NCBI GenBank assembly: GCA_019454225.1
Contig: CP075370.1
Location: 1,540,001-1,604,000 of the forward strand
Origin: Paracoccaceae bacterium
GTDB taxonomy: Bacteria > Pseudomonadota > Alphaproteobacteria > Rhodobacterales > Rhodobacteraceae
Direction of reading: 5' to 3'
Length of the DNA: 64,000 nucleotides
In this document: piece by piece, positions 44,425 through 53,874 of the stretch
How the letters are laid out: each line of letters opens with the position of its first letter
How positions within the stretch are numbered: the first letter of the stretch is position 1
Program-made: the position numbers and the translations under genes
Notes under the pieces: model-generated
Databases searched by the model: none
What the model was told of the DNA's origin: nothing
The model's input: only the letters and a program-made list of their open reading frames with translations

Positions 44425-45384
44425 ATGCTGATCGTTCCCGAGGCGTTGATTGCGGACCTCGTGTCGCCCGAGGATGCCTTTGCGGCCGTCGAGGCGACCT
44501 TTGCCGCCATGGCCCGGGGTGAGGCCTACAACTTTCCCGTGGTGCGCGAGGCCCTGGGCGAGGGGCGGCAATACGGGTTCAAGTCCGGGCTGGATCGCGC
44601 GGGGGGGATGCTGGGCGTCAAGGCGGGGGGCTATTTTCCCGGCAATGCGGCGCGGGGCATGATCAACCACCAGTCCAGCGTCTTCCTGTTCGATCCCGAC
44701 ACCGGGCGCCCTGTGGCCATGGTGGGCGGGAATCTTCTGACCGCGCTGCGGACGGCCGCGGCCAGTGCGATCTCGATCGACCGTCTGGCGCGGCGGGATG
44801 CACGGGTGCTGGGCATGGTGGGGGCGGGGCATCAGGCCGCGTTCCAGCTGCGGGCGGCGGCCCGGGTGCGGCGCTTCGATCGGGTCATCGGCTGGAACTT
44901 TCATCCCGACATGCTGGGGCGGCTGGCCGGGGTTGCGGCGGAACTGGGCCTGCCCTTCGAGGCGGTGCCGCTGGAGCGGATGGCCGAGGCGGATGTGATC
45001 GTGACGATCACCTCCTCCCCTGCCGCCAGCCTGATGGCGGCCCATGTCTCGGCCGGGGCGCACCTTGCCTGCATGGGCACCGACACGCGCGGCAAGCAGG
45101 AGGTGGAGCCCGCGCTTCTGGCGCGGGCCACGGTGTTCTGCGACGAGGTGGCGCAATCGGTGACCATCGGCGAGGCGCAGCATGCGGTGGCGGCGGGGCT
45201 GGTGGCAGAGGCGGACATCGTGCCGCTGGGACAGGTGCTGGCAGGGACCCATCCAGGCCGGACCCGGCCCGAAGAGATCACCCTGTTCGACGGCACCGGG
45301 GTGGGCCTGCAGGACCTGGCCGTGGCCGACGTGGCGGTGCGCCGGGCGCGCGAGCGGGGGCAGGGAATCGAGGTTGCGGTCTGA
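44425..45384 (+). CDS. bhcD: Iminosuccinate reductase BhcD
   Basis: From ATG 44425 (CAGGAG upstream) the product is 319 aa. It belongs to the ornithine cyclodeaminase/mu-crystallin family, with Rossmann motif LGMVGAGHQAAFQLRAAA near residue 130 and a substrate-side GGMLGVKAGGYFPGN segment. BhcD reduces iminosuccinate to L-aspartate with NADH, regenerating the amino donor for BhcA. It closes the operon; a copy of the window's dispersed repeat begins 11 bp after its stop. Confidence 0.92.
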   Translation: MLIVPEALIADLVSPEDAFAAVEATFAAMARGEAYNFPVVREALGEGRQYGFKSGLDRAGGMLGVKAGGYFPGNAARGMINHQSSVFLFDPDTGRPVAMVGGNLLTALRTAAASAISIDRLARRDARVLGMVGAGHQAAFQLRAAARVRRFDRVIGWNFHPDMLGRLAGVAAELGLPFEAVPLERMAEADVIVTITSSPAASLMAAHVSAGAHLACMGTDTRGKQEVEPALLARATVFCDEVAQSVTIGEAQHAVAAGLVAEADIVPLGQVLAGTHPGRTRPEEITLFDGTGVGLQDLAVADVAVRRARERGQGIEVAV

Positions 45385-45394
45385 TCCCGCGGCG

Positions 45395-45467
45395 CGTCCC
45401 ACGGTGGGACATTTTTCGAGGCGTTTTAAATCAATGGGTTGGCTTTCCGGGTTAACCACTTCTTCAG
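45395..45467 (+). repeat. Dispersed intergenic element, copy A
   Basis: Three ordered parts: palindrome CGTCCCACGGTGGGACA (45395-45411); 16 bp later the core AAATCAATGGGTTG (45428-45441); 10 bp later TTAA-N7-TTCA (45452-45466). The same parts in the same order and near-identical spacing recur at 48436 and 57084. This copy lies between bhcD and the convergent GST gene. Confidence 0.85.
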
Positions 45468-45549
45468 ACTTCGGCCGGGCGCCGCGCGGGTTCGACGCCG
45501 ACGGGGTGCCGGCCTGTGACGGTCCGCGGACGGTCGATGGACGCTTCGG

Positions 45550-46209
45550 TCATCCGCCGGTGTCCCGCTGTCGTGCCGTGAAGACCGCAAGCTGATCCGC
45601 AAAGGCACGCCGGAACGCGGGCCGCGCCTCGGCCCGGGCGATATAGGCGGCAAGGTTCGGGTACGCGTCCAGAAGCGGCGATCCGTTCAGGCGGCGCAGC
45701 ACGCCCACCATCACCAGGTCCCCGGCACTGAACGCGCCGTCCAGCCAGTCTGCATCGCCAAGCCGGACCGAGAGCTGTCCCAGCCGTTCGCGGATGCGAG
45801 CCTCCATCAGCGGCAGCCGCGACGGGTGCCAACCCTGATCGCGTTCCGAATAATGGGCAGTCTCGCGTTCCAGGATCGGTGGTTCCACGGTGCATTGTGC
45901 CGCGAAAATCCACGAGATCGCGCGTGCCCGGGCGGCCGGGTCTTCGGGCAGCAGCCCCGCGCGCTGCCCTGCGACATGCAGCACGATCGCGCCGGATTCG
46001 AACAGCGCAAGGTCGCCATCCTGATAGGTCGGGATCTGCCCGAACGGGTGAAGCGCCAGATGGGCGGGTTCCTTCATCTGCCGGAACGACACCAGCCGGA
46101 CCTCGTAGGGCTGGCCCACCTCCTCGAGCGCCCAGCGGACGCGCATGTCGCGCGCCTGTCCCTGCCCGCGGTCGGGCGATGCCGCGAAGGCCGTGATGAT
46201 GACTGTCAT
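45550..46209 (-). CDS. Glutathione S-transferase family protein
   Basis: The product is 219 aa from ATG 46209, with AAGGAA upstream. The N-terminal thioredoxin-like half contains the glutathione-gripping elements HPFGQIPTYQDGDLALFESGAI (the cis-Pro and Glu-Ser motif). The helical C-terminal half ends AYIARAEARPAFRRAFADQLAVF, the usual GST pattern. No substrate specificity is apparent. A perfect 14-bp inverted repeat sits 40 bp before its start. Confidence 0.9.
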   Translation of the reverse strand: MTVIITAFAASPDRGQGQARDMRVRWALEEVGQPYEVRLVSFRQMKEPAHLALHPFGQIPTYQDGDLALFESGAIVLHVAGQRAGLLPEDPAARARAISWIFAAQCTVEPPILERETAHYSERDQGWHPSRLPLMEARIRERLGQLSVRLGDADWLDGAFSAGDLVMVGVLRRLNGSPLLDAYPNLAAYIARAEARPAFRRAFADQLAVFTARQRDTGG

Positions 46210-46248
46210 GGCAGCGTTCCTTCCCGTCGATGGTGATCGCCAGTTCGG

Positions 46249-46283
46249 CCGTTGTTGCGCGAGGCCGGGTCGCGCAACAACGG
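46249..46283. promoter_or_regulatory. Perfect 14-bp inverted repeat upstream of the GST gene
   Basis: CCGTTGTTGCGCGA (46249-46262) is the exact reverse complement of TCGCGCAACAACGG (46270-46283), with seven bases between. It lies in the 124-bp gap between the DHFR-like stop and the GST start. No T-run follows on either strand, so an operator for a dimeric regulator is as likely as a terminator. Confidence 0.6.
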
Positions 46284-46333
46284 ACGCATGCACGCATCCG
46301 CCGCAGGCCCGACCCGACCGGGGGTGCGGGTGA

Positions 46334-46864
46334 TCAGGCGGGAACGTAGGTCAGACGGATCGCGTCGCTGCCGATCCGGTCGCTGGCAACAAGGCGCAGG
46401 CGCGGTCGCGGCCCGGCGAAGAAGGGTGTGCCCCGGCCCAGGACGACCGGATGGAAGTAGAGCCGGTATTCATCAATCAGGCCAAGCTCGGTCAGGCTTT
46501 GCGCCAGAACCGTGCCGCACAGGTCGATCTCGCCTGCAAGTGTCGCCTTGAGCCCGCGCAGCGTCGTCTCGATGTCCTGCGACACCAGCGTGGCATTGGG
46601 GCCGACCTCGGACAGCGAGCGCGACACGACCCATTTCGGCTGGCCGCGCCATGCCGCCGCGAAGGCGTGTTCCCTGGCGGTCCAGCCGGGCTGGTCCTCG
46701 TCCCAGTAGCGCATGAGTTCATAGATGCGGCGGCCGCAGATGCTGCCGGCGGCGGCGCGCACCTGTTCGGTCCAGTGGTCGAAAAGCGCGGGGTCCGGCG
46801 CGAACTGCTCGTGGTCGACGTAGCCGTCGAGCGATACGTTCATTCCGCAAACAAACCTGGCCAT
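46334..46864 (-). CDS. Dihydrofolate reductase/RibD-like family protein
   Basis: A 176-aa protein of the bacterial 'dihydrofolate reductase family' (RibD C-terminal-like fold). It has MARFVCGMNVSLDGYV at the N-terminus, CGRRIYELMRYW, and the NADPH-side segment DLCGTVLAQSLTELGLIDEYRLYFHPVVLGRGTPFF. Members are often unlinked to folate metabolism and annotated only as reductases. It lies 30 bp after the ASCH-winged-helix gene on the same strand, suggesting co-transcription. Confidence 0.88.
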   Translation of the reverse strand: MARFVCGMNVSLDGYVDHEQFAPDPALFDHWTEQVRAAAGSICGRRIYELMRYWDEDQPGWTAREHAFAAAWRGQPKWVVSRSLSEVGPNATLVSQDIETTLRGLKATLAGEIDLCGTVLAQSLTELGLIDEYRLYFHPVVLGRGTPFFAGPRPRLRLVASDRIGSDAIRLTYVPA

Positions 46865-46894
46865 GCCGCGACATCTCCATCCTGCGGCGTCAGC

Positions 46895-47518
46895 CTAGCC
46901 GGTGCCGGGGCGGATCGGAAGTGCTGCCGCCTGCGAGCGGCGTTCCAGTGCGTCCCACAGCCGCGCCCCGCGCGGCGACAGCGTGTATCCGGTGTGCAGG
47001 CTGCGGGTCAGGCCCAGGTCCTTCAACCGGCGGACCCGCCGCTTCAGGGCAGGCTGGTCCATCCCGAGGATGCGGGCGATCTCGGCCGATGGCGTTCCCT
47101 GCCGCTCGGCGATCAGGCGCAGCACGTTGGTTGTCCACGGGCCGCTTCGCGATGCCCGGTCGAGGGTGTCGAGGCCGTCGATCAGGGATTGCAGCGCCGG
47201 GCCCGAGAGATCGGCATCGTGCTGCAGGGCAATGCGGGGATCATGGCCCTCGACATGAAATCCGATGCGATAGAGCGCCCGGCCCTTGCCGCCCCGCAGG
47301 CCGGAAAGCAGCGCCTCGCGGCTGCCGAAACCGGCGCGCCGCGCCTCGGCATCGGATATCGCGCTGGCGTCGATTTCGGTCAGGCTGTCGATCCGCAGGA
47401 CACCGGCGGGCGTCCGCAGGGTGCCGCCCGCCCTGACCGATGGCCGCTGCCAGCGGCGGAAGGCAAGGGTGACGCGGCCGGTGGCGATCTGGTCGAGGAT
47501 ATCGGATGTGAACAGCAT
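46895..47518 (-). CDS. ASCH-like domain fused to a winged helix-turn-helix
   Basis: A 207-aa protein with two parts. Residues 1 to about 90 (LFTSDILDQIATGRVTLAFRRWQRPSVRAGG ... IDSLTEIDASAISDAEARRAGFGSREAL) resemble an ASCH/PUA-type fold, thought to bind RNA or modified nucleotides. Residues 115-190 form a MarR-like winged helix (TTNVLRLIAERQGTPSAEIARILGMDQPALKRRVRRLKDLGLTRSLHTGYTLSPRG). The combination suggests a regulator whose ligand domain is ASCH-like. It is on the same strand as map (47-bp gap) and the DHFR-like gene. Confidence 0.72.
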   Translation of the reverse strand: MLFTSDILDQIATGRVTLAFRRWQRPSVRAGGTLRTPAGVLRIDSLTEIDASAISDAEARRAGFGSREALLSGLRGGKGRALYRIGFHVEGHDPRIALQHDADLSGPALQSLIDGLDTLDRASRSGPWTTNVLRLIAERQGTPSAEIARILGMDQPALKRRVRRLKDLGLTRSLHTGYTLSPRGARLWDALERRSQAAALPIRPGTG

Positions 47519-47565
47519 GGCCTTTCCGGTGAGACGGCATTGCCGGGGCTGCGCCGCGTGGCCGG

Positions 47566-48315
47566 TCAGCCCGGCAGCGTGACGATGACCGCGCCGCGAT
47601 CGGTCGCGACGACGGTGTGTTCGTACTGCACGACCGGCGCCGCGGGTTCGCTGTAAAGCGTCCAGTCGTCCTTGCCCCGGGTCGCCCAGATCGCGCCGCG
47701 CGACAGGAACGGCTCGACCGTCAGCACGAGGCCCCGGTGGATCCGCCGCCGGTCGTCGCGGGTGGGCCAGGTCGGCACGACCTCGGGCGGTTCGTGCAGG
47801 GCGCGGCCGACGCCGTGGCTGGCAAGGTTGCGGATCAGCGTGTAGCCGCGCTGTGCGGCAAAGCGGCCGATGGCGTTGCCGATGCCGGCCAGCGGCCGGT
47901 CATGGCCGACCTGCGCGATGCCGATCTGCATGGCGCGTTTCCCGTCGCGGCAGAGCCGGTCGAGCGAGGGCCGCACGGTGCCGACCCGGAAGGTCGCGCC
48001 GGTGTCGGCGAAATAGCCGTCCTTGCTGGCCGACACGTCGATGTTCACCAGATCGCCGGAGCGGATGACGCGGTCGCCGGGGATGCCGTGCGCGACCTCT
48101 TCGTTGACGCTGATGCAGGTGGCGCCCGGAAAGTCATAGGTGGTTTCCGGGGCGGGCAGGGCGCCCGCGCGTTCCAGGAGCGCGCGCCCGATGTCGTCGA
48201 GGTCCCGCGTCGTCATCCCGGGTTCCATCGCCTGTGCCATGGCCTGCATGGTGTTGGCCACGATGCGGCCGATGGCCTTGAGCCCGTCCAGTTCGTCCTG
48301 CTTGGTGATCGTCAT
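47566..48315 (-). CDS. map: Type I methionine aminopeptidase
   Basis: From ATG 48315 the product is 249 aa. All five dimetal ligands are present in the order typical of type I enzymes: two Asp (DVSASKDGYFADTGATF), His (ASHGVGRALHEPP), Glu (VLTVEPFLS) and Glu (QYEHTVV). The His of AHGIPGD helps catalysis. The enzyme removes the initiator methionine from nascent proteins. The 35 upstream in-frame codons are probably untranslated. A copy of the dispersed repeat lies 120 bp upstream. It may be a secondary map gene, as it is not next to ribosomal genes. Confidence 0.92.
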   Translation of the reverse strand: MTITKQDELDGLKAIGRIVANTMQAMAQAMEPGMTTRDLDDIGRALLERAGALPAPETTYDFPGATCISVNEEVAHGIPGDRVIRSGDLVNIDVSASKDGYFADTGATFRVGTVRPSLDRLCRDGKRAMQIGIAQVGHDRPLAGIGNAIGRFAAQRGYTLIRNLASHGVGRALHEPPEVVPTWPTRDDRRRIHRGLVLTVEPFLSRGAIWATRGKDDWTLYSEPAAPVVQYEHTVVATDRGAVIVTLPG

Positions 48316-48435
48316 GCTGGTTTTCCGGGCCGGTGCGGGGTTCTGGGGTGTGAGCCTAGCATCGGCGGCGGGCATTGTCCCGCACCGGCGCGGCCGTCGC
48401 CGGGCGGCGACAGCCTCCACGCCGGGCCACCGGGG

Positions 48436-48509
48436 CGTCCCACGATGGGACGCTGCGCGGTGTCAGGGAAATCAATGGGTTGAGGTGGTCCCGTTAAGGG
48501 GTTGTTAGG
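48436..48509 (+). repeat. Dispersed intergenic element, copy B
   Basis: Palindrome CGTCCCACGATGGGACG (48436-48452), a 16-bp spacer, core AAATCAATGGGTTG (48469-48482), 11 bp, then TTAA-N7-TTAG (48494-48508). The right-hand half-site overlaps the stop codon (48505-48507) of the minus-strand SAF-domain oxidoreductase. The element lies upstream of map. Confidence 0.88.
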
Positions 48510-49836
48510 AATCGGGGCTGGCAGGTCGGGTCCAACCTGCCCGTTCCCCGATCATCTCGTGCCGCAGCCGCACGCCCATGGCGCCCTCGTCCAGCCTGAC
48601 ATCGGCCAGCGTCAGCACCGCGCCCGCCGGGATGTCGCGCAGGACCGGCACGCGGTGGGCGAGGCCGATGGGCAGGGCCCGCATCGCGCGGGAGGCGGTT
48701 GCGGGCATGGCGCGGCCCCAGACGGTGAATCCGCCCTCGCCGTCCAGCATCTCGCCGGCCTTCAATGCGCGCTTGGTGACGGCCACGGCGTCGCCGCGCC
48801 AGGCGCGGGTCTGGCCCGTCGGCTCGGCCCGCAGCGCGGCAGAGAGCACCGAGATCGACAGCTCCATTCCGATCAGGTGGAAGGGTTTGTACATCGCGGC
48901 ATAGCGCCCGGTATCGTCGGTGGGCAGGCCATACTGGCGGAAGCAGGCGCTTGCATAGTCGGTCTGGGCGCGCAGGATGACATAGACGCCCCAGCGGAGA
49001 TCGCGGAACACCGGGCGGCCGTCGCGTTCGAGGGATGACACGACCTCGGCCATGCCGTCGCGGTCGAGCTGGCCGCCGATGGCGCGGGGTCGCAGGGTGC
49101 GGGCCAGGTCATCGACCCCGCAGGGCGGAAAGCCGAGGCCCGCGTCCGGCACGTCAAGGCCGCAGGCATTGGCGATGGCGCACATCTCGATGGCCGATTT
49201 CGTACCGTCGAGAAAGCTGTTGAACATCTGGGGGTTCATGCCTGCGGCGCGGGCCTGTTCGGGGGTCAGGCCGTAGTGGTCCCAGACGTGGTCAGGGGTG
49301 ACGCCGTGATAGGCGGGCAGGTATTTCGTGCCCTTGCCCGCCGCCGCCACGGCGAAGCCCGCGGCGCGCGCCCAGTCGACCATTTCGGCGACAAGTGCGG
49401 GCTGGTCGCCATAGGCCATCGAATAGACCACACCCGCCGCGCGGGCGCGGGCGGCAAGGACGGGGCCCGCCAGGACATCGGCCTCGACATTCACCATGAC
49501 GACGTGGCGGCGCGCCTCGATGGCGGCGAGCGCATGGACGATCCCGGCCTCGGGGTGGCCGGTCGCCTCGATCACCACATCGACATCGGCGGCGGCGGCC
49601 TGCGTGCCGCTGTCGGTGAAGCGGGTGGCGGCGATCAGGTCATCCGGCCAGCCTGCGGCGCGGGCCTGGGCGCGGGCGCGATCGGGATCGAGATCGGCCA
49701 CCACCGGCAGCGTGAGCCCTGCGACATGCGGCACCTGCGCCATGAACATGGTGCCGAACTTGCCCGCGCCGATCAGGGCGGCACGGACGGGGCGGCCCGC
49801 GTCGGCGCGGGCGGTGGCAAGGGATGCGAGGTTCAT
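48505..49836 (-). CDS. NAD(P)-dependent oxidoreductase with C-terminal SAF domain
   Basis: A 443-aa protein whose ATG 49836 follows a perfect AGGAGG. The N-terminal Rossmann motif is RAALIGAGKFGTMF (about residues 18-31), followed by homoserine-dehydrogenase-like features (VDVVIEATGHPEAG). Near residue 395 the C-terminus becomes an SAF domain (LPIGLAHRVPVLRDIPAGAVLTLADVRLD), the antifreeze-like fold also found in sialic acid synthase and altronate dehydratase. Such homoserine-dehydrogenase-like/SAF proteins are common in alphaproteobacteria near carbohydrate genes. The reaction is not established from sequence. It is divergent from a GAPDH gene. Confidence 0.8.
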   Translation of the reverse strand: MNLASLATARADAGRPVRAALIGAGKFGTMFMAQVPHVAGLTLPVVADLDPDRARAQARAAGWPDDLIAATRFTDSGTQAAAADVDVVIEATGHPEAGIVHALAAIEARRHVVMVNVEADVLAGPVLAARARAAGVVYSMAYGDQPALVAEMVDWARAAGFAVAAAGKGTKYLPAYHGVTPDHVWDHYGLTPEQARAAGMNPQMFNSFLDGTKSAIEMCAIANACGLDVPDAGLGFPPCGVDDLARTLRPRAIGGQLDRDGMAEVVSSLERDGRPVFRDLRWGVYVILRAQTDYASACFRQYGLPTDDTGRYAAMYKPFHLIGMELSISVLSAALRAEPTGQTRAWRGDAVAVTKRALKAGEMLDGEGGFTVWGRAMPATASRAMRALPIGLAHRVPVLRDIPAGAVLTLADVRLDEGAMGVRLRHEMIGERAGWTRPASPDS

Positions 49837-49997
49837 CGGTTTCCTCCTGTGAGGCCGAGCCTGCCCGGGCGGGGCGCCGGCCGCAAGGGGGCGGGCCGTT
49901 CCAAACCCTTGTCATGGTGACAAGATTCCCGGGCCCGCGGGCTTGCGGAGCGGGGCTGGCGGGTATTCTGTGAAGCGGCGGGCGGGGAGAGCGTGCG

Positions 49998-50975
49998 ATG
50001 CGGGTGTTCATCAACGGCTTCGGGCGGATCGGACGGTCGGTGCTGCGCGCCTGGGCCGAGGCGCCGGATCGCTGGCCGGGGCTGGAGATCGCGGGGATCA
50101 ACGACATCGCGGCGCCCGAGATGTGCGCCTATCTGTTCGGCTATGACAGCGTGTTCGGCCCCTGGCGGGGCAGCGTTTCGCTGGCGGACGGCGTGCTGGT
50201 CGTGAACGGGCGGGCGATTCCGCTGCACCGCGCGGCGGACCTGTCGACGCTGGATCTGACGGGCGTCGACGTGGTGATGGAATGCACCGGCCGGGCTGAC
50301 ACGGCCGAGGTGGCGGGGCGCGGTCTGCGGGCGGGGGCGGGGCGGGTGCTGGTGTCCGGCCCGTCCGGCGCGGCCGAGGCGACGGTGGTGCTGGGTGCGA
50401 ACGAGGCTGTGATCGGGGCGCAGCGCATCCTGTCGAACGCGTCATGCACGACGAATGCCATGGCACCGCTGGTGCGGTTCCTGCACGACGGCTGGGGAAT
50501 CGCCACCGGTTCGATGACGACGGTGCATTGCTACACCGGAAGCCAGCCGACGGTGGATGCGCCCGCCGCCGATTTCGCGCGGTCGCGCGCCGCTGCCCTG
50601 TCGATGGTGCCGACCACGACCTCGGCGGCGCGGCTGCTGGATACGGTGCTGCCGCAGGTGGCGGGGCGGATCGTGGCGCAGGCGGTGCGGGTGCCGGTGG
50701 CCAGCGTGTCCTGCATCGATCTTGTGGTGCAGACGGCACGGCCCGCGGATGCCGCGGCGGTCAACGCCGGGCTGCGCGCGGCGGGCGGGGTGATCGGGAC
50801 GACCGACCTGCCGCTGGTGTCGTCGGACCTGCGGGCGCGGCCGGAAAGCCTGGTGGTGGCCTGCCCGGAAACCAAGGTCACGCCGCAGGGCCTGCTGCGG
50901 GTGTTCGGCTGGTATGACAACGAATGGGGCTTTTCCAACCGGATGCTGGATGTCGCGATGCGGATGCGCGGCTAG
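49998..50975 (+). CDS. gap: Class I glyceraldehyde-3-phosphate dehydrogenase
   Basis: The 325-aa protein has NAD motif VFINGFGRIGRSVLRAW at the N-terminus. The catalytic cysteine is C150 in SNASCTTNAMAPL and the partner His is in MTTVHCYTGSQ; the C-terminus has the family signature WYDNEWGFSNRM. It catalyses reversible oxidation of glyceraldehyde 3-phosphate. It is not clustered with pgk or tkt, and the adenine-ribose loop INDIAAPEM differs from the main glycolytic form. It may therefore be an accessory GAPDH or an erythrose-4-phosphate dehydrogenase-like paralogue. Its TAG stop overlaps that of the next, convergent gene. Confidence 0.88.
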   Translation: MRVFINGFGRIGRSVLRAWAEAPDRWPGLEIAGINDIAAPEMCAYLFGYDSVFGPWRGSVSLADGVLVVNGRAIPLHRAADLSTLDLTGVDVVMECTGRADTAEVAGRGLRAGAGRVLVSGPSGAAEATVVLGANEAVIGAQRILSNASCTTNAMAPLVRFLHDGWGIATGSMTTVHCYTGSQPTVDAPAADFARSRAAALSMVPTTTSAARLLDTVLPQVAGRIVAQAVRVPVASVSCIDLVVQTARPADAAAVNAGLRAAGGVIGTTDLPLVSSDLRARPESLVVACPETKVTPQGLLRVFGWYDNEWGFSNRMLDVAMRMRG

Positions 50976-51412
50976 GGTGCTGGGTGCCACATGTCGGCGC
51001 TGATCTGCCAGCCCTGCGGCGTCAGCACGAAATAGACGAGCGACCGGCCCCGCACGACGACGGCAGCCTGGCCGGGGGGCGAGACGGTGATTTCCCATGT
51101 CCACATGACCGCCGCGCGGTCGCTGCCCCGCTCGGTGCGGATGTCGCCGAAGGCGATGGCCGACAGTCCGCCCGCCAGGTTCTGCGCCCAGGCCTGGCCG
51201 ATGGCGTCGCGCCCGGCGATCGGGGGCGACGCGGGGTTCAGCACCACGGCATCGGGCGCATAGATCGCGGCGATGGCCTTGGCGTCGCGGGCATTGACCG
51301 CCGCGACGAAGACCTCGGCGGCCCGGCGCGGGGCATCGAGGGCAAGCTCGGCGCCCGCGGCGCCGGGACCCAGGCACAGCAGGGCAATCGCTGCGGATCG
51401 GATGGGCGGCAT
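50972..51412 (-). CDS. NTF2-like (SgcJ/SnoaL-type) secreted protein
   Basis: A 146-aa protein with a signal peptide (MPPIRSAAIALLCLGPGAAGA) and an NTF2-like fold: AAEVFVAAVNARDAKAIAAIYAPDAVVLNP, then IAGRDAIGQAWAQNL, and a C-terminal GWQISADMWHP. These are features of the SgcJ/EcaC/SnoaL-like group, whose members bind small molecules or act as isomerases. No specific function can be given. AGGAG precedes its start. Confidence 0.82.
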   Translation of the reverse strand: MPPIRSAAIALLCLGPGAAGAELALDAPRRAAEVFVAAVNARDAKAIAAIYAPDAVVLNPASPPIAGRDAIGQAWAQNLAGGLSAIAFGDIRTERGSDRAAVMWTWEITVSPPGQAAVVVRGRSLVYFVLTPQGWQISADMWHPAP

Positions 51413-51750
51413 GGCACGCTCCTGCTGGACGGGCGGATGCTAGCACGGTTCCGGCGGTTGCTCGACCCTGCTGATTCTGGTGGCGGGGCCCGGAATGCGG
51501 CGATGCAGCGACGGCGTTGCGGCAGGTGCAGCTTCAAAGCGTCGCAGGCGTGGCGGATGTGGCGGCGCGCCTGAGAAATGGCGGGCCGGCGGGGGCTGCC
51601 GACAGTGACCTTCCCGGTTGCGAGGTATGAAACCCTCTGCTACACGCGGGGCCGAAATGCGGCGCCGGGAAGGCTTCGGGCGCCGGGCAATGCCCTTGTG
51701 TGCGGTCCCTGGGCCGCAATCGGCGGGGCAAGGACAACGGAAGGGCTGAC
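51413..51750 (+). promoter_or_regulatory. atp operon upstream region with candidate promoter
   Basis: This 338-bp gap has no ORF with a recognisable product. TTGCGA (51618-51623) and TACACG (51641-51646), spaced exactly 17 bp, form a good sigma-70-like candidate promoter about 100 bp before atpH. GGAAGG (51739-51744) is the atpH ribosome binding site. The part between 51413 and about 51600 holds nothing I can name. Confidence 0.55.
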
Positions 51751-52311
51751 GTGTCGGAATCTGCCTCGATATCCTCCGGTATTGCCGCGCGCTACGCTTC
51801 GGCGCTGTTCGATCTGTCAAGGGACGAGGGCGCGCTTGCCACGCTGGAGGGGGATGCGGATGCGCTCGACGCCGCGATGGCCGCCAGCGAGGACCTGCGC
51901 GACCTGATCTCGAGCCCGCTGTATTCGCGTGAGGATCAGGCCGCCGCGATGGCCGCGGTTGGCGCGAAGATGGGCCTGTCGGCGCTGACCGCGAACACCA
52001 TCGCGCTGATGGCGTCGAAGCGCCGCCTGTTCGTCCTGCCCCAGCTGGTCGCCCAGGTGCGCGCGCTGATCGCCACCGAGAAGGGCGAGATCACGGCCGA
52101 GGTGTCCTCGGCCGTCGCGCTGACCAAGGCACAGGCCAAGGCGCTGTCGGATACCATCGCCGCCCGCGTGGGCAAGAAGGTGAAACTCAAGGCGTCCGTC
52201 GATGAAGGGCTCATCGGCGGACTTGTCGTCAAGGTCGGCTCCACGATGATCGACACCTCGATCCGTGCCAAGCTCGCCTCCCTCCAGAATGCCATGAAAG
52301 AGGTCGGATAA
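51751..52311 (+). CDS. atpH: ATP synthase F1 delta subunit
   Basis: I start at GTG 51751, six bases after GGAAGG, giving 186 aa, the usual length. The N-terminal helical domain ([19 protein letters not shown]) binds the tip of alpha. The C-terminal part ([39 protein letters not shown]) has the delta/OSCP signature. Delta links F1 to the peripheral b-stalk. It heads atpHAGDC and sits one base before atpA. Fo genes (atpBEF) are elsewhere, as usual in alphaproteobacteria. Confidence 0.95.
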   Translation: MSESASISSGIAARYASALFDLSRDEGALATLEGDADALDAAMAASEDLRDLISSPLYSREDQAAAMAAVGAKMGLSALTANTIALMASKRRLFVLPQLVAQVRALIATEKGEITAEVSSAVALTKAQAKALSDTIAARVGKKVKLKASVDEGLIGGLVVKVGSTMIDTSIRAKLASLQNAMKEVG

Positions 52312-52312
52312 C

Positions 52313-53851
<1,539 letters not shown>

Positions 53852-53874
53852 GCGGGCGCGGGGAGTAAGGCGCG

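Noticed and set aside
42820-45459. 879-codon minus-strand frame opposite bhcB-bhcD
   Set aside because: Antisense shadow of the bhc operon without recognisable domains.
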